DNA of 64,000 bases from M3007 sp033764075 (GCA_033764075.1 JANRJH010000018.1:124001-188000); one strand, 5' to 3'. Counted from the first letter of the stretch, positions 8,370 through 16,764 are shown. Numbers and translations: made by a program. The notes: a model not told the origin generated them from the letters alone.

Positions 8370-11288
8370 ATGAGTGCCTCCACAACCAAAATCAAACAAT
8401 CGACAGTTCTCCTGCCCGAATGGGTGAGCAGGGTTTTCCATTCGGCGCTTTTTTGCCTGTTTATTTTTTCGGCAAGCGCCCAGACGCCCTGCCAGGATCC
8501 GCCGGTTCCGGCGCCACCGGCCGAAACCAACAGGTTGTGGGCCGGTTCGGATAAAACCCTGTACCAGGTCGGGGAACCCATTCTCTTTCGGATTCTATCC
8601 AACGTCAGTGGCCCTTGTGTGTACACCATTCGGGAGGACCGTTACCTGCCGGTACTGGCCACCGGCACCCTCGATCTGGTGGCCGGCGTGGAATCCATCG
8701 TTACCTTTTCGATGGCCTACCCCACTTTCCTGGCGTTCACCGTTGATCAGGGCGGCTCGGTAGCCGATGCCGGTGTCGGTATCGAAGCCTGCGCCATTGA
8801 GCCGGTTGTTTTTTTGCCGAATGATTTTGACCGGTTCTGGGATTCGCTCAAAACCGAACTGGCGGCGGTGCCGATCAACCCCCAGATTACACGGCGCGAC
8901 GACCACAGCAGCCAGGCCCAGACGACGTATAAAATGGTTCTGGACAACATTGACGGCAAAAAAGTGTACGGATGGATCAGCATTCCCAACTGCCCCGGGC
9001 CGTTTGCCGCAATACTGTCCTTGCCTTCTTTCGGAAATTTTCCGGTGGGTCCCAATACCTTCGATGCGGCCGACGGCGCCATCGGGGTGGCCATCAGCAT
9101 CCACGATTACGATTGTGAGGAAACCGTTCCCGATACCATCGCCTACGCTCCCGGCGGTCATTTTCTGGATCGCAACACCAATTACTATAAAGCCGCCATC
9201 CTGGGCTGCCTGCGCACAATCGATTACCTGTTTACCCGGCCCGATTTTGACGGTGTGCACATGGCCGTCACCGGCGTAAGCCAGGGCGGCGGGCTGGCCC
9301 TGATGACGGCCGGGCTGGATCCCAGGGTGAAATACGTGGCGCAAGGCGTGACGGCCCTGTGCAACCACGCCGCCTACGCCTCCGAGCGCTCCAGCGGATT
9401 TCCGTATTGGGTGCGCACAGCGGTAGAACAATTCGGCGCCGACACCCAACTCGTCATCCGGGAAACCGGTTACTACGACGTGGTTCATTTCGCCCGCCGG
9501 TACAAAGGACCGTCTTACAACTTTGTAGGCTACAACGACGAGATTTGCCCCCCGGCCTCTGTCTTTGCCGCCTACAACCAGCTGACGGGCAATAAAACCA
9601 TGTTCCACAGCATCACCACCGGGCACAACAACCCGCTGAATTTCTGGCCCGACCGGCTGGCATTTTGGAAAGAACAGGGCATCCCCTTTTCCAAATTTTG
9701 GGAGGGCTGCCCGCCAGTGCCGCCGGCCGATGTGGTCGCTCCCGGACAGGTGGGCAACCTGGCGCTGACCAACACCGGATTCGACAACCTGACGTTTACC
9801 TTTACCGCCACCGGCGACGACCTCGACGCCGGAACAGCCTACCGCTATGAGCTGCGATACAGCCGGGATACGATCACCGACACCAACTTTGACGACGCCG
9901 GCAAGCTGGAGCCCATCCTCTACCCCTTCCCGCCGGGTACCGTTCAGACGTACCACCTGTCGGGGCTGGATTCCGGAACCACCTACTTCTTCGGCATCCG
10001 GGCCGTGGATGAGGCCGACAATGCCGGGCCGGCAGCCGTCGCCAAAGGCATAACCCTGGCACTGGCCTCATCTTGTCTGCCCGGAGGGATCGTGTTTGAT
10101 GCCCAGCAGAAGATCGATGCCTTTGGCGCGAATTACCCTGGTTGCCGCCAAATTGAAGGTTGGGTGCTGATCGACGACCAGGTGGCCGGCAACATTACAA
10201 ACCTCAACGGCCTGGCGGCCATTACCGCTGTCGGCGGTTACCTGCGCATTCAGGACAACAATGCCCTGTCCAGTCTGGCTGGTTTGGAGAACCTGAACGC
10301 CATCGGTCAGGATTTTTACCTCGGGTCCAATGCGACCCTTGGGCGAATTGAAGCCGTGAGCAACCTCAGCACAATCGGAGAAAGCCTGCTCATCGAGAAC
10401 AACGATGCGCTGACCGATCTTCAGGGCCTGGGCCGGATCGCGGTTATCCCCGGCAGCCTGGTGGTGCAAAATAACAATCAATTGCTCAACCTGGATGGCC
10501 TGGAAAGCCTGGACTCCATTGGCGCCTGGCTTGATGTGTACAGCAATGCTTCGCTGCTCCGCCTGAGTGGGCTGGATGAACTGCGGCACGTTGGCGAAAA
10601 TGTCCGCATTTTTGACAATCCGTCGCTGCAAACGTTGAACGGTCTGGAAAAACTGGAACGGGTGGCCGGCTATGTGCTGGTGGAGCAAAACCAAAGCCTG
10701 CTGGATGTGGACGGGCTTTCCGGCTTGCAATCAATAGGCCTGGATTTGATTTTGAAGAACAACCCTGCGCTGGCAGATGTAACGGGTTTCTCCGCGCTGG
10801 AATCCGTCGGTCGACAACTCGTGCTGGAGTCCAATGCAGCGCTCGAGAGCCTTATGGGCCTGGATAATATCCATCCCGATTCCATCACGGAATTGTATCT
10901 GGTCTTTTCCCCAAAATTATCGGAATGTGACGTCCAGAGCATTTGCAACTACCTGAAAATAAAGCCGGAAAAGCCGGCATTTATCAGCGGAAACGCCTCC
11001 GGATGCGCATCGCGATTGGAAGTGGAGACGGCTTGTACGATCATTGACGCCACCATTCCTGTGGACAGAAGCCCGGTGGAATTGTTCCCCAATCCGGTCG
11101 CCGACCTGCTGGTGCTGCGCGGAGAGGACATCTGGAGGGTTGCTTTTACGGATGTTTTGGGCAGAACTTTGGATGTTTTTGATGTTTCCGGCAGTGTTTT
11201 AGATGTTTCCAGCCTACCCCCAGGTATCTACACGGTGCAGATACAAACCAAAACACAGCTGATTTACAGACAACTGGTAAAAAAATAA
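8370..11288 (+). CDS. secreted CE7 acetyl-xylan-esterase-like protein with FnIII, receptor-L/LRR and T9SS domains
   Basis: The ATG at 8370 gives a signal peptide ending FSASAQ; upstream in-frame Met codons lack this. In the ~972-residue product an N-terminal sandwich domain is followed by an alpha/beta hydrolase of the CE7 (AXE1/cephalosporin deacetylase) type: nucleophile in GVSQGGG (Ser codon 9279-9281), acid in GYNDEICPP and His in TTGHNNP. Next come a fibronectin III module, about ten ~24-residue receptor-L/leucine-rich units (IGESLLIENNDAL and similar), and a T9SS type A tail (ELFPNPVADLLVLRG). It probably deacetylates a polysaccharide or other ester outside the cell, with the repeats giving binding. 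The substrate is inference. Confidence 0.86.
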   Translation: MSASTTKIKQSTVLLPEWVSRVFHSALFCLFIFSASAQTPCQDPPVPAPPAETNRLWAGSDKTLYQVGEPILFRILSNVSGPCVYTIREDRYLPVLATGTLDLVAGVESIVTFSMAYPTFLAFTVDQGGSVADAGVGIEACAIEPVVFLPNDFDRFWDSLKTELAAVPINPQITRRDDHSSQAQTTYKMVLDNIDGKKVYGWISIPNCPGPFAAILSLPSFGNFPVGPNTFDAADGAIGVAISIHDYDCEETVPDTIAYAPGGHFLDRNTNYYKAAILGCLRTIDYLFTRPDFDGVHMAVTGVSQGGGLALMTAGLDPRVKYVAQGVTALCNHAAYASERSSGFPYWVRTAVEQFGADTQLVIRETGYYDVVHFARRYKGPSYNFVGYNDEICPPASVFAAYNQLTGNKTMFHSITTGHNNPLNFWPDRLAFWKEQGIPFSKFWEGCPPVPPADVVAPGQVGNLALTNTGFDNLTFTFTATGDDLDAGTAYRYELRYSRDTITDTNFDDAGKLEPILYPFPPGTVQTYHLSGLDSGTTYFFGIRAVDEADNAGPAAVAKGITLALASSCLPGGIVFDAQQKIDAFGANYPGCRQIEGWVLIDDQVAGNITNLNGLAAITAVGGYLRIQDNNALSSLAGLENLNAIGQDFYLGSNATLGRIEAVSNLSTIGESLLIENNDALTDLQGLGRIAVIPGSLVVQNNNQLLNLDGLESLDSIGAWLDVYSNASLLRLSGLDELRHVGENVRIFDNPSLQTLNGLEKLERVAGYVLVEQNQSLLDVDGLSGLQSIGLDLILKNNPALADVTGFSALESVGRQLVLESNAALESLMGLDNIHPDSITELYLVFSPKLSECDVQSICNYLKIKPEKPAFISGNASGCASRLEVETACTIIDATIPVDRSPVELFPNPVADLLVLRGEDIWRVAFTDVLGRTLDVFDVSGSVLDVSSLPPGIYTVQIQTKTQLIYRQLVKK

Positions 11289-11313
11289 ATCCCCTGACGG
11301 TGTGTCTATATGC

Positions 11314-12015
11314 TCAGATCACACATCCGGTCAGTTCCAGCACTTGCTGAAAGGCATCATCCAACGGTGCGTACAAATGTAGGGTATCTCCCGTTGCGGG
11401 GTGCGGTAAGGTCAAGGCAGATGCATGCAGCATCAAACGCTCAGGCCACCCTTGTGCCCGAAAGAAGCGTTTGAATTTCACATCACCCATTTGGGAGTCA
11501 CCGATGATGGGGTGGCGCAAGTGGGCAAAATGTTTGCGGATTTGCTGGCGCCGGCCGGTAATGGGGTACACCTCCAGCAAGGAAAAACGCGCTGACGGGT
11601 ATCGCAGCCCGACCGGCCACGGCTTTTCCGAGGTACAGCGCGTATGGTAGCGTGTCTGTGCGACCAGCGGCTCCATTTTGCCGGTTTCCGGATCGCTCAA
11701 CGGGTAGTCGATCAGCCCGTCGGGTGGGGTAGGGAAGCCCCTGACCAGGGCAAGGTATTTTTTATCCCAGGCCTGGCCCATGAGTGTCGCGCCCAATGCG
11801 CCGGCGTCTTGCGTGTTTTTGGCAAAAACCAACACGCCGGACGTCGCCCTGTCCAGGCGGTGCGCCGGAAAAACGTGAAGGCCGCCGAGCTGCTCACGCA
11901 ACAGTTGCAGGACAAATACCTTGTCCTCGCTCAACGGCGTGCGATGCACCAACATACTCGGGGGTTTGTTGATGGCAATCAGGTGGTCGTCCTCAAACAG
12001 AATAGGGAAATGCAG
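11314..12015 (-). CDS. truC: tRNA pseudouridine synthase TruC-like (RluA family), probable non-AUG start
   Basis: RluA-family synthase with the catalytic Asp in HRLDRATSG, the TGRRQQIRKHFAHL segment and HPIIGDSQMGD, as in TruC, which makes pseudouridine 65 in tRNA. The first ATG (11955) would remove the conserved N-terminus: upstream in frame the DNA still encodes ILFEDDHLIAINKPPS, which matches the family's opening strand. No ATG or GTG occurs between this and the in-frame TAA of rplS, so the start is probably CTG at 12015 (alternatives ATT 12003, CTG 12000). It begins 15 bases after the rplS stop, suggesting translational coupling. Confidence 0.85.
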   Translation of the reverse strand: MHFPILFEDDHLIAINKPPSMLVHRTPLSEDKVFVLQLLREQLGGLHVFPAHRLDRATSGVLVFAKNTQDAGALGATLMGQAWDKKYLALVRGFPTPPDGLIDYPLSDPETGKMEPLVAQTRYHTRCTSEKPWPVGLRYPSARFSLLEVYPITGRRQQIRKHFAHLRHPIIGDSQMGDVKFKRFFRAQGWPERLMLHASALTLPHPATGDTLHLYAPLDDAFQQVLELTGCVI

Positions 12016-12030
12016 AAATGCTTGGCAGGC

Positions 12031-12393
12031 TTAGCTGAACTTCTTGAGTTCCTTGATGCGGGCCTTTTTACCCACCAGGCCGCGCAGGTAGAACAAGCGG
12101 GCGCGACGTACACGGCCACGCTTCACCACTTCAATGCCCGCAATATTGGGGTTGCAGTACGCAAAGATGCGCTCGACACCCACACCGTGAGACATTTTAC
12201 GCACGGTAAAGGTAGCGGTGGGGCCGTGGCCCGAAATCTGGATCACATCGCCCCGGAAGGCTTGTTCGCGGGTTTTGTCTCCTTCAACGATTTTATAAGT
12301 CACGACGATGGTGTCGCCGCTGCGGAATTCCGGAAATTCGCCCATTTTCAGCAACTCGCTGTGCACAAACTGAATGGCTTCCAACTCTTTCAT
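12031..12393 (-). CDS. rplS: 50S ribosomal protein L19
   Basis: A 120-residue protein with the L19 signatures FRSGDTIVVTYKI, GHGPTATFTVRKMS (family GxGxxxTFTVRKIS) and VKRGRVRRARLFYLR. L19 sits at the 30S-50S interface and supports bridge formation. The ATG at 12393 gives the normal family length; the frame stays open upstream without conserved sequence. A textbook Bacteroidota promoter lies just upstream at 12420-12450 on this strand. The truC-like gene follows directly. Confidence 0.97.
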   Translation of the reverse strand: MKELEAIQFVHSELLKMGEFPEFRSGDTIVVTYKIVEGDKTREQAFRGDVIQISGHGPTATFTVRKMSHGVGVERIFAYCNPNIAGIEVVKRGRVRRARLFYLRGLVGKKARIKELKKFS

Positions 12394-12419
12394 AATCTGG
12401 CTATGTTTAAACGCGGGCG

Positions 12420-12450
12420 CAAAGGTAAGGGCTTTTTTTACTTTGGCAAA
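12420..12450 (-). promoter_or_regulatory. Bacteroidota-type promoter for rplS
   Basis: On the minus strand TTTG (12450-12447) is followed after 19 bases by TACCTTTG (12427-12420), a full match to the TTTG / TAnnTTTG consensus of the Bacteroidota primary sigma factor. It sits 26 bases before the rplS ATG, giving a short leader. Confidence 0.65.
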
Positions 12451-12588
12451 CAAAAAAGTTATTTTTCTCCTTATTTTTCTCCAGAATGTTAATGAATTTG
12501 TAAACAATCGCAGGAGATGAAACCTCATCGTGTTTTTTGCGTTTAAGTGTTTAAACAACTAAATTCAACACACTTAAATCCAGCACAC

Positions 12589-13170
12589 ATGAAAAAAATG
12601 TTCATTTTTTCGCTTTTGGCAGCTTTTGCCTTCTCTTTTGTTGCACCGGCCACCTACAAAATTGACCCGGCCTCCAGCGCCATCGTCTGGAAGGCTGCGA
12701 AAGTGACCGGCACGCACCAGGGCACCGTGAAAGTAAAAAGCGGCAAACTGTTGTTCGACGGCGGCAAGCTAACCGGCGGCGATCTGGAGATCGACATGAC
12801 GACCATCAAATGCACCGACCTGGAAGGCGAATGGGCGGGCAAACTGGAAGGCCACCTGAAAAGCGATGATTTCTTCGGCGTGGCAACTTATCCGTCTGCC
12901 AAATTTGCTGTGACCGGCGTGAAGGCCCTCGACAACAACGGCAACTACGAAGTGTCCGGCAACCTGACCATCAAAAAATCGACCAATCCGGCCACGATCA
13001 AACTGAACGCAACGGAATCGAATGGCTCGGTGAACGCCAAAGGCAAACTCACCATCGACCGTTCGAAGTTCGATGTGCGTTATGGATCGACCTCTTTCTT
13101 CGACGATTTGGGCGACAAAGCCATCTACAACGACTTTGACCTGGAATTTGCCCTGGTCGCCAAGAAGTAA
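12589..13170 (+). CDS. YceI-like lipid-binding (lipocalin-fold) secreted protein
   Basis: A 193-residue protein with a signal peptide (MKKMFIFSLLAAFAFSFVA) followed directly by YKIDPASSAIVWKAAKVTGTH, the start typical of YceI proteins (family: YxxDxxHSxxxFxxKH). The middle and end (LKSDDFFGVATYPSAKF, GNLTIKKST, FDVRYGS, DFDLEF) also match. YceI proteins bind isoprenoid chains in a lipocalin-like barrel in the periplasm; the physiological role varies and is unknown here. The ATG at 12589 was chosen for its signal peptide. It is divergent from rplS and convergent with the pirin gene. Confidence 0.88.
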   Translation: MKKMFIFSLLAAFAFSFVAPATYKIDPASSAIVWKAAKVTGTHQGTVKVKSGKLLFDGGKLTGGDLEIDMTTIKCTDLEGEWAGKLEGHLKSDDFFGVATYPSAKFAVTGVKALDNNGNYEVSGNLTIKKSTNPATIKLNATESNGSVNAKGKLTIDRSKFDVRYGSTSFFDDLGDKAIYNDFDLEFALVAKK

Positions 13171-13174
13171 CGTA

Positions 13175-13207
13175 ATCAAGGCGATGGCTTGAAGCCATCG
13201 CCTTGAT
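13175..13207. repeat. REP-like palindrome, copy 1
   Basis: Perfect inverted repeat with two 16-base arms around a single central base. The core GATGGCTT-n-AAGCCATC is shared with copies at 13225, 13389 and 48131. It lies 5 bases after the YceI stop in a convergent intergenic region and may fold as a 3' hairpin. Confidence 0.85.
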
Positions 13208-13224
13208 GATATCCCGCAAAATTG

Positions 13225-13270
13225 AAAACACCGGGGCGATGGCTTTAAGCCGTCGCCCCGGTGTTTTTTT
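13225..13270 (+). terminator. REP-like palindrome, copy 2, with terminator character
   Basis: Two 21-base arms (13225-13245 and 13247-13267) pair with one mismatch around T13246. The inner core is the shared GATGGCTT family sequence; the outer arms are CACCGGGGC and its complement, different from copy 1. A T-tract follows on the plus strand and an A-tract precedes, so it could act as a Rho-independent terminator for the YceI gene and, in reverse, for the convergent pirin gene. Confidence 0.65.
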
Positions 13271-13357
13271 TGCCGTTGTACCGTTCGCCAACAACATCGA
13301 TCATGCGAAAAACTACGATACTTTGGTGTATTTGTTTTACCCCTCACTCCGCCGTTT

Positions 13358-13381
13358 GTTGTCGGCGAGGACGCCGACAAC
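13358..13381. repeat. unrelated inverted repeat between palindrome copies
   Basis: Ten-base arms GTTGTCGGCG / CGCCGACAAC with a four-base loop. It does not share the GATGGCTT core of its neighbours, but its GTCGGC/GCCGAC words resemble the GCCGACA motif near 48107-48232. Confidence 0.5.
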
Positions 13382-13388
13382 GGCAAAA

Positions 13389-13421
13389 ATCAAGGCGATG
13401 GCTTCAAGCCATCGCCTTGAT
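13389..13421. repeat. REP-like palindrome, copy 3
   Basis: Identical in both 16-base arms to the copy at 13175-13207, differing only in the central base (C instead of G). It ends 31 bases before the stop of the minus-strand pirin gene. Confidence 0.85.
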
Positions 13422-13452
13422 GATGAAATCCCCCCGTTTTTCTGGAAGTGCG

Positions 13453-14598
13453 TTACGCTCCCTGCTCCAAAGTCCCGTCCGCATGCCGGGCGAACCGACC
13501 CAGGGTACGTTCGTGCACCTGGTCGTACCGGCCCCAAGGCCAGCCGCCGAACTTGGTGGCGTGGTAGTCGTCAAAAGCTTGCTGGATCTCCTCCTTGGTA
13601 TTCATCACAAACGGGCCGTATTGGATGACCACTTCGCCGATCGGCTTGCCTTGCAGCACAAGGATACGTGCTTCTTCTGCTCCGGAATTGACAATGGGCA
13701 GGACAACGGATGCCTCGACCACAGCAGAGTGGTAGCGATCGACTTTCATGCCGGACAGGGTAATCTGGCTGCCTTTGTAAAAATAGAGCGTCCGGTTGAC
13801 ACCCGGGCTTGTTTTGGGCAGGGTGAAGGTTGCGCCGGGCGCCATTTTCAAGTTAAAAACCGCTACTTCGTTGGCCGGATCGGCCGCCCAGGAGTCCGGC
13901 GGAGGCGCAGGCGCTGTTTGTCCGAGCAAGGTGCCGGCGATCACCTCGGCTTCCGTATTATTGCCTTGCGCATCGGTATACACGGGCTTGGGTATCTTGC
14001 TGCCCCAGAGCATTTTGAAGTGAGGCGGCACCATTTTGTTCTTTTTGGGCAGGTTGAGCCAGATCTGGAACAATTCCAGGGGGTTCTCAGCCTCCTTGCG
14101 GAGCAGGGGGAACATTTCGGAATGCTGAACCCCACCGCCGGCGGTCATCCATTGAACATCACCCTCCCCGTATCGTCCGGAGGCGCCCATGGAGTCGGCG
14201 TGATCGACCATGCCTTGGCGGACGACGGTGATGGTTTCGAAGCCACGGTGCGGGTGCCCCGGGAAGCCGGGTACACGTTTGCCGTGGTACATCCGCCAGC
14301 CATCCTTGATGATAAAATCGTCGCCCAGATGCCGGCCGGCGAGCGAAACGGCAGGCCCTAACTCGTCGTTGCCTTTCGGGAATTTATCTTCGTGGTGCAC
14401 ACAAAAGAGAAAAGGGTCCTGCGTCTCCCAGGCAAAGCCCATGGGTTTAACCTCGCGCACCGGATGCGGATCCGCTGCATCCGCCTCATCCACCCGGATC
14501 TTCGGCTTGCCGGTCCAGGATGAGAGGCCAATCAGGGACAAGACGCCCACGGAAAATTTGGTCAGGAAGCTTCTTCTGTCGTTTTTGATGGCATTCAT
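13453..14598 (-). CDS. pirin-family bicupin with twin-arginine-like leader
   Basis: A 381-residue protein. Pirin hallmarks are clear: PGFPGHPHRGFETITVV carries the metal-binding HPHRGxET motif, followed by WMTAGGGVQHSEMFP and a second cupin half. Pirins bind Fe(II) and some act as quercetin 2,3-dioxygenases. Unusually, the N-terminus reads NDRRSFLTKFS followed by a hydrophobic stretch (VGVLSLIGLSSW), resembling a Tat signal (RRxFL) and suggesting periplasmic export of a folded metalloprotein. Upstream there are no other cofactor genes. Substrate unknown. Confidence 0.88.
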   Translation of the reverse strand: MNAIKNDRRSFLTKFSVGVLSLIGLSSWTGKPKIRVDEADAADPHPVREVKPMGFAWETQDPFLFCVHHEDKFPKGNDELGPAVSLAGRHLGDDFIIKDGWRMYHGKRVPGFPGHPHRGFETITVVRQGMVDHADSMGASGRYGEGDVQWMTAGGGVQHSEMFPLLRKEAENPLELFQIWLNLPKKNKMVPPHFKMLWGSKIPKPVYTDAQGNNTEAEVIAGTLLGQTAPAPPPDSWAADPANEVAVFNLKMAPGATFTLPKTSPGVNRTLYFYKGSQITLSGMKVDRYHSAVVEASVVLPIVNSGAEEARILVLQGKPIGEVVIQYGPFVMNTKEEIQQAFDDYHATKFGGWPWGRYDQVHERTLGRFARHADGTLEQGA

Positions 14599-14666
14599 GG
14601 TAGCGTCATTTATGGCCAGGAAATACTAAATGCAACGTTTCTGCGACCATTTTGTTTGTCGGGCGT

Positions 14667-16688
14667 CTATTTCCTGACCCGTTCCAGGTCTTTTGCTGCT
14701 TCTGCCGTTCTGCCCATGGCCGTAAGGATGGAGGCGCGCGTTTCATAGGCCTTGACATAATTGGGCTGCACTTCGATGGCTTTGGACGCATCGGCCAGCG
14801 CCTCGTTCAGCATGCCTTTTTGAAAATAGGCTGCTGCGCGGTTGTTGAGGGCGATGAAAACGTCGGGGCGCACCGACAGTGCTGCCGAGTAGTCGGCAAT
14901 GGCCTCGTCCAGGCGTTTTTCCCGAAAATGGATGAATCCGCGGTTCACCAATGCTTCGATGTACCGGGGTTGCAGTTCGATGGCCTTGGAATAATCGGCA
15001 ACGGCGGCGTCAAATTTCCCCGTTTTATCTTCAGCCATACCTTTAAAGTAGTAGGTTTCAGGGTTACGGGGTTCCATTTCTATGCTCTGGGCCAGGTCGG
15101 GAATGGCCTCTTCAGGCCGGTTGAGGATGACCTGGCATTTGCCGCGGTTGAGAAACAGTTTTGGGGTGGCGATGCCGCCCTTGATGGCGTTGTCGAAGTC
15201 GGAGAAAGCCTCCTGGAATTTTTTCAGCTCAAAATAAGCCTGTCCGCGCCCGTTGTAGGCCTCCACATAGGTGGGGTCCAGGCGCAGGGTATTGGTGTAA
15301 TGCAGGATGGAGTTGTCAAATTCGAGGTTAAGCAGTTCACCATAAGCAAGGTTGCAATTGCACAGTGCGGCATCAGGGTGTTTTTCCACGCAGTCGCGAA
15401 AAACCGTCACCTCGTTGTTCCACACCAGGCTGCGTCCGTAAGCCAGCCAGCCGTACAGGGCGGCGGCTGCCAGCAGCAGTGCCCGTCGGTGGAGAGGTTG
15501 CAAGTTTTGGGCCAGCCACACCAGCAGCAGGAAAAATCCGGCGGAAGAGATGTACACGTACCGGTCGGACCGCATTTCGAAGGTGCCCACCGAGACATAG
15601 GGCAGCATGACGACCAGGGGCAGCAGGTACCAAAGTGCGCTTAGCCCGACGATGCGTTGTTTGCGCGCATATTGCCAGGTAAACCAGGCAAGTACGCCAA
15701 GCACGAGCGGGGCAAGGTAATAATCGATGGACCAGGCGCCACCCGTCTTCTCCATCGGATAAAAAATGCTTAGCCGGAAGGGCGCCAACAGTTGTACCGG
15801 GTAAAACAGCAGGGAGTGGCACACCATCAGAAAACGGTCGAGCACGTTGTATGCCTTGGAACTCACCACCAGATCGTGGCCTTCGGCTTCCCGGGTAGCG
15901 AAGGTGTACAACCCGAATGCCAGACTACCGAGGAAAAAAGGCGCTTTGCCAAGTATTTTCCTGAACGAGAGCTGCCCCTGGCGATACCAGTCCAGCGCGA
16001 GCAACATCAGCGGCAGGGTGACGGCGGCCGACTTGGCCAGTACCGACAGGACAAATGCCAGCAAGGTGAGCGCAAAAAAAACGCTTCGATTGTGCTGTTG
16101 CCAGTGTGTGTAGGCGAGCAGCCCCAGCAAGTAGAAAAAAGAAAAGGTCAGCGCACTTTGGCCGGCAATCCAGCTCGTGGCCTCCACTTGCATCGGGTGC
16201 ACGGCAAACAGCAGAGAGGCGAAAAATGCAATCTCCGGGTGAGGCTGCAGGCGGCGCAACAAGGCGAACAGGGTGAGTACGCAGCCGATGTGCAACAGAA
16301 GACTGAACGTATGAAAGGCTGTGGCGTCTTCGCCGGCCACCGCGTACACGAGCGCGTAACCCAGCCAGGTTACCGGTGCGTACATGCCCAGGTTGTTGCT
16401 GAAAAATATGCTTTGGAAGGTGGGGTTCTTGATTACCGTGTTGTAGCGAATGGCCCGGTCATCATCGAAGACCATAAAACCGTTTTGAAGCGAAACGGCA
16501 TACACGGCCGTCGTGGCGACCACCAACAAAGCAGACAACAACCAGGGACGCTCGAAAAAATGATCAAATCCGGAGGATACTGCTGCGTTCGGTTGAACGG
16601 GTTCCGTTGCCTCCAGGGCTTCTTTGGTCGTTTGCGGGACGCCTTTTGCGCCTGGCGTGGGGCTTTTGGATTTCTTTTTTTTGGACAT
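14667..16688 (-). CDS. TMTC-like polytopic membrane protein with C-terminal TPR repeats
   Basis: About 673 residues starting at the ATG at 16688 (MSKKKKSKSP). A Lys-rich tail precedes many hydrophobic segments in the first ~430 residues; the motif FMVFDDDRAIRYN after TM1, MYAPVTWLGYAL and LLFAVHPMQVEATSWIAG are typical of the TMTC/GT-C-like glycosyltransferase-related family. The last ~230 residues are tandem TPR units (AYNGRGQAYFELKKFQEAF, ALNNRAAAYFQKGMLNEAL and others). Eukaryotic TMTCs are O-mannosyltransferases; bacterial homologues are uncharacterised, so glycosyl transfer is inference. A GT2 gene of the dolichol-phosphate mannosyltransferase type lies ~1.4 kb upstream on the same strand. 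Confidence 0.8.
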   Translation of the reverse strand: MSKKKKSKSPTPGAKGVPQTTKEALEATEPVQPNAAVSSGFDHFFERPWLLSALLVVATTAVYAVSLQNGFMVFDDDRAIRYNTVIKNPTFQSIFFSNNLGMYAPVTWLGYALVYAVAGEDATAFHTFSLLLHIGCVLTLFALLRRLQPHPEIAFFASLLFAVHPMQVEATSWIAGQSALTFSFFYLLGLLAYTHWQQHNRSVFFALTLLAFVLSVLAKSAAVTLPLMLLALDWYRQGQLSFRKILGKAPFFLGSLAFGLYTFATREAEGHDLVVSSKAYNVLDRFLMVCHSLLFYPVQLLAPFRLSIFYPMEKTGGAWSIDYYLAPLVLGVLAWFTWQYARKQRIVGLSALWYLLPLVVMLPYVSVGTFEMRSDRYVYISSAGFFLLLVWLAQNLQPLHRRALLLAAAALYGWLAYGRSLVWNNEVTVFRDCVEKHPDAALCNCNLAYGELLNLEFDNSILHYTNTLRLDPTYVEAYNGRGQAYFELKKFQEAFSDFDNAIKGGIATPKLFLNRGKCQVILNRPEEAIPDLAQSIEMEPRNPETYYFKGMAEDKTGKFDAAVADYSKAIELQPRYIEALVNRGFIHFREKRLDEAIADYSAALSVRPDVFIALNNRAAAYFQKGMLNEALADASKAIEVQPNYVKAYETRASILTAMGRTAEAAKDLERVRK

Positions 16689-16727
16689 TATGCTGAAGGA
16701 TGAACAGAACTGACCCGCAAGTATACA

Positions 16728-16763
16728 AATTCGTCCTACGAGTATACTCGTAGGACGAATTTT
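16728..16763. repeat. perfect 36-base palindrome
   Basis: Two 18-base arms (16728-16745 and 16746-16763) are exactly complementary with no spacer. It begins one base past the stop codon of the small membrane protein and lies 39 bases before the TMTC-like start. A T-run follows only on the plus strand, so as a minus-strand terminator it lacks the U-tract; it could instead be a protein-binding site. Confidence 0.75.
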
Positions 16764-16764
16764 T

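Noticed and set aside
8595..9956. 453-codon minus-strand open frame across the esterase
   Set aside because: Low-complexity Gly/Val/His-rich translation, antisense to an intact catalytic triad.
13175..13421. CRISPR repeats
   Set aside because: Copies are true palindromes with changing outer arms and irregular distances, not direct repeats with unique spacers.
13261..14361. Plus-strand open frame antisense to pirin
   Set aside because: Begins inside the palindromic repeat region and lacks any recognisable domain; pirin on the other strand is certain.
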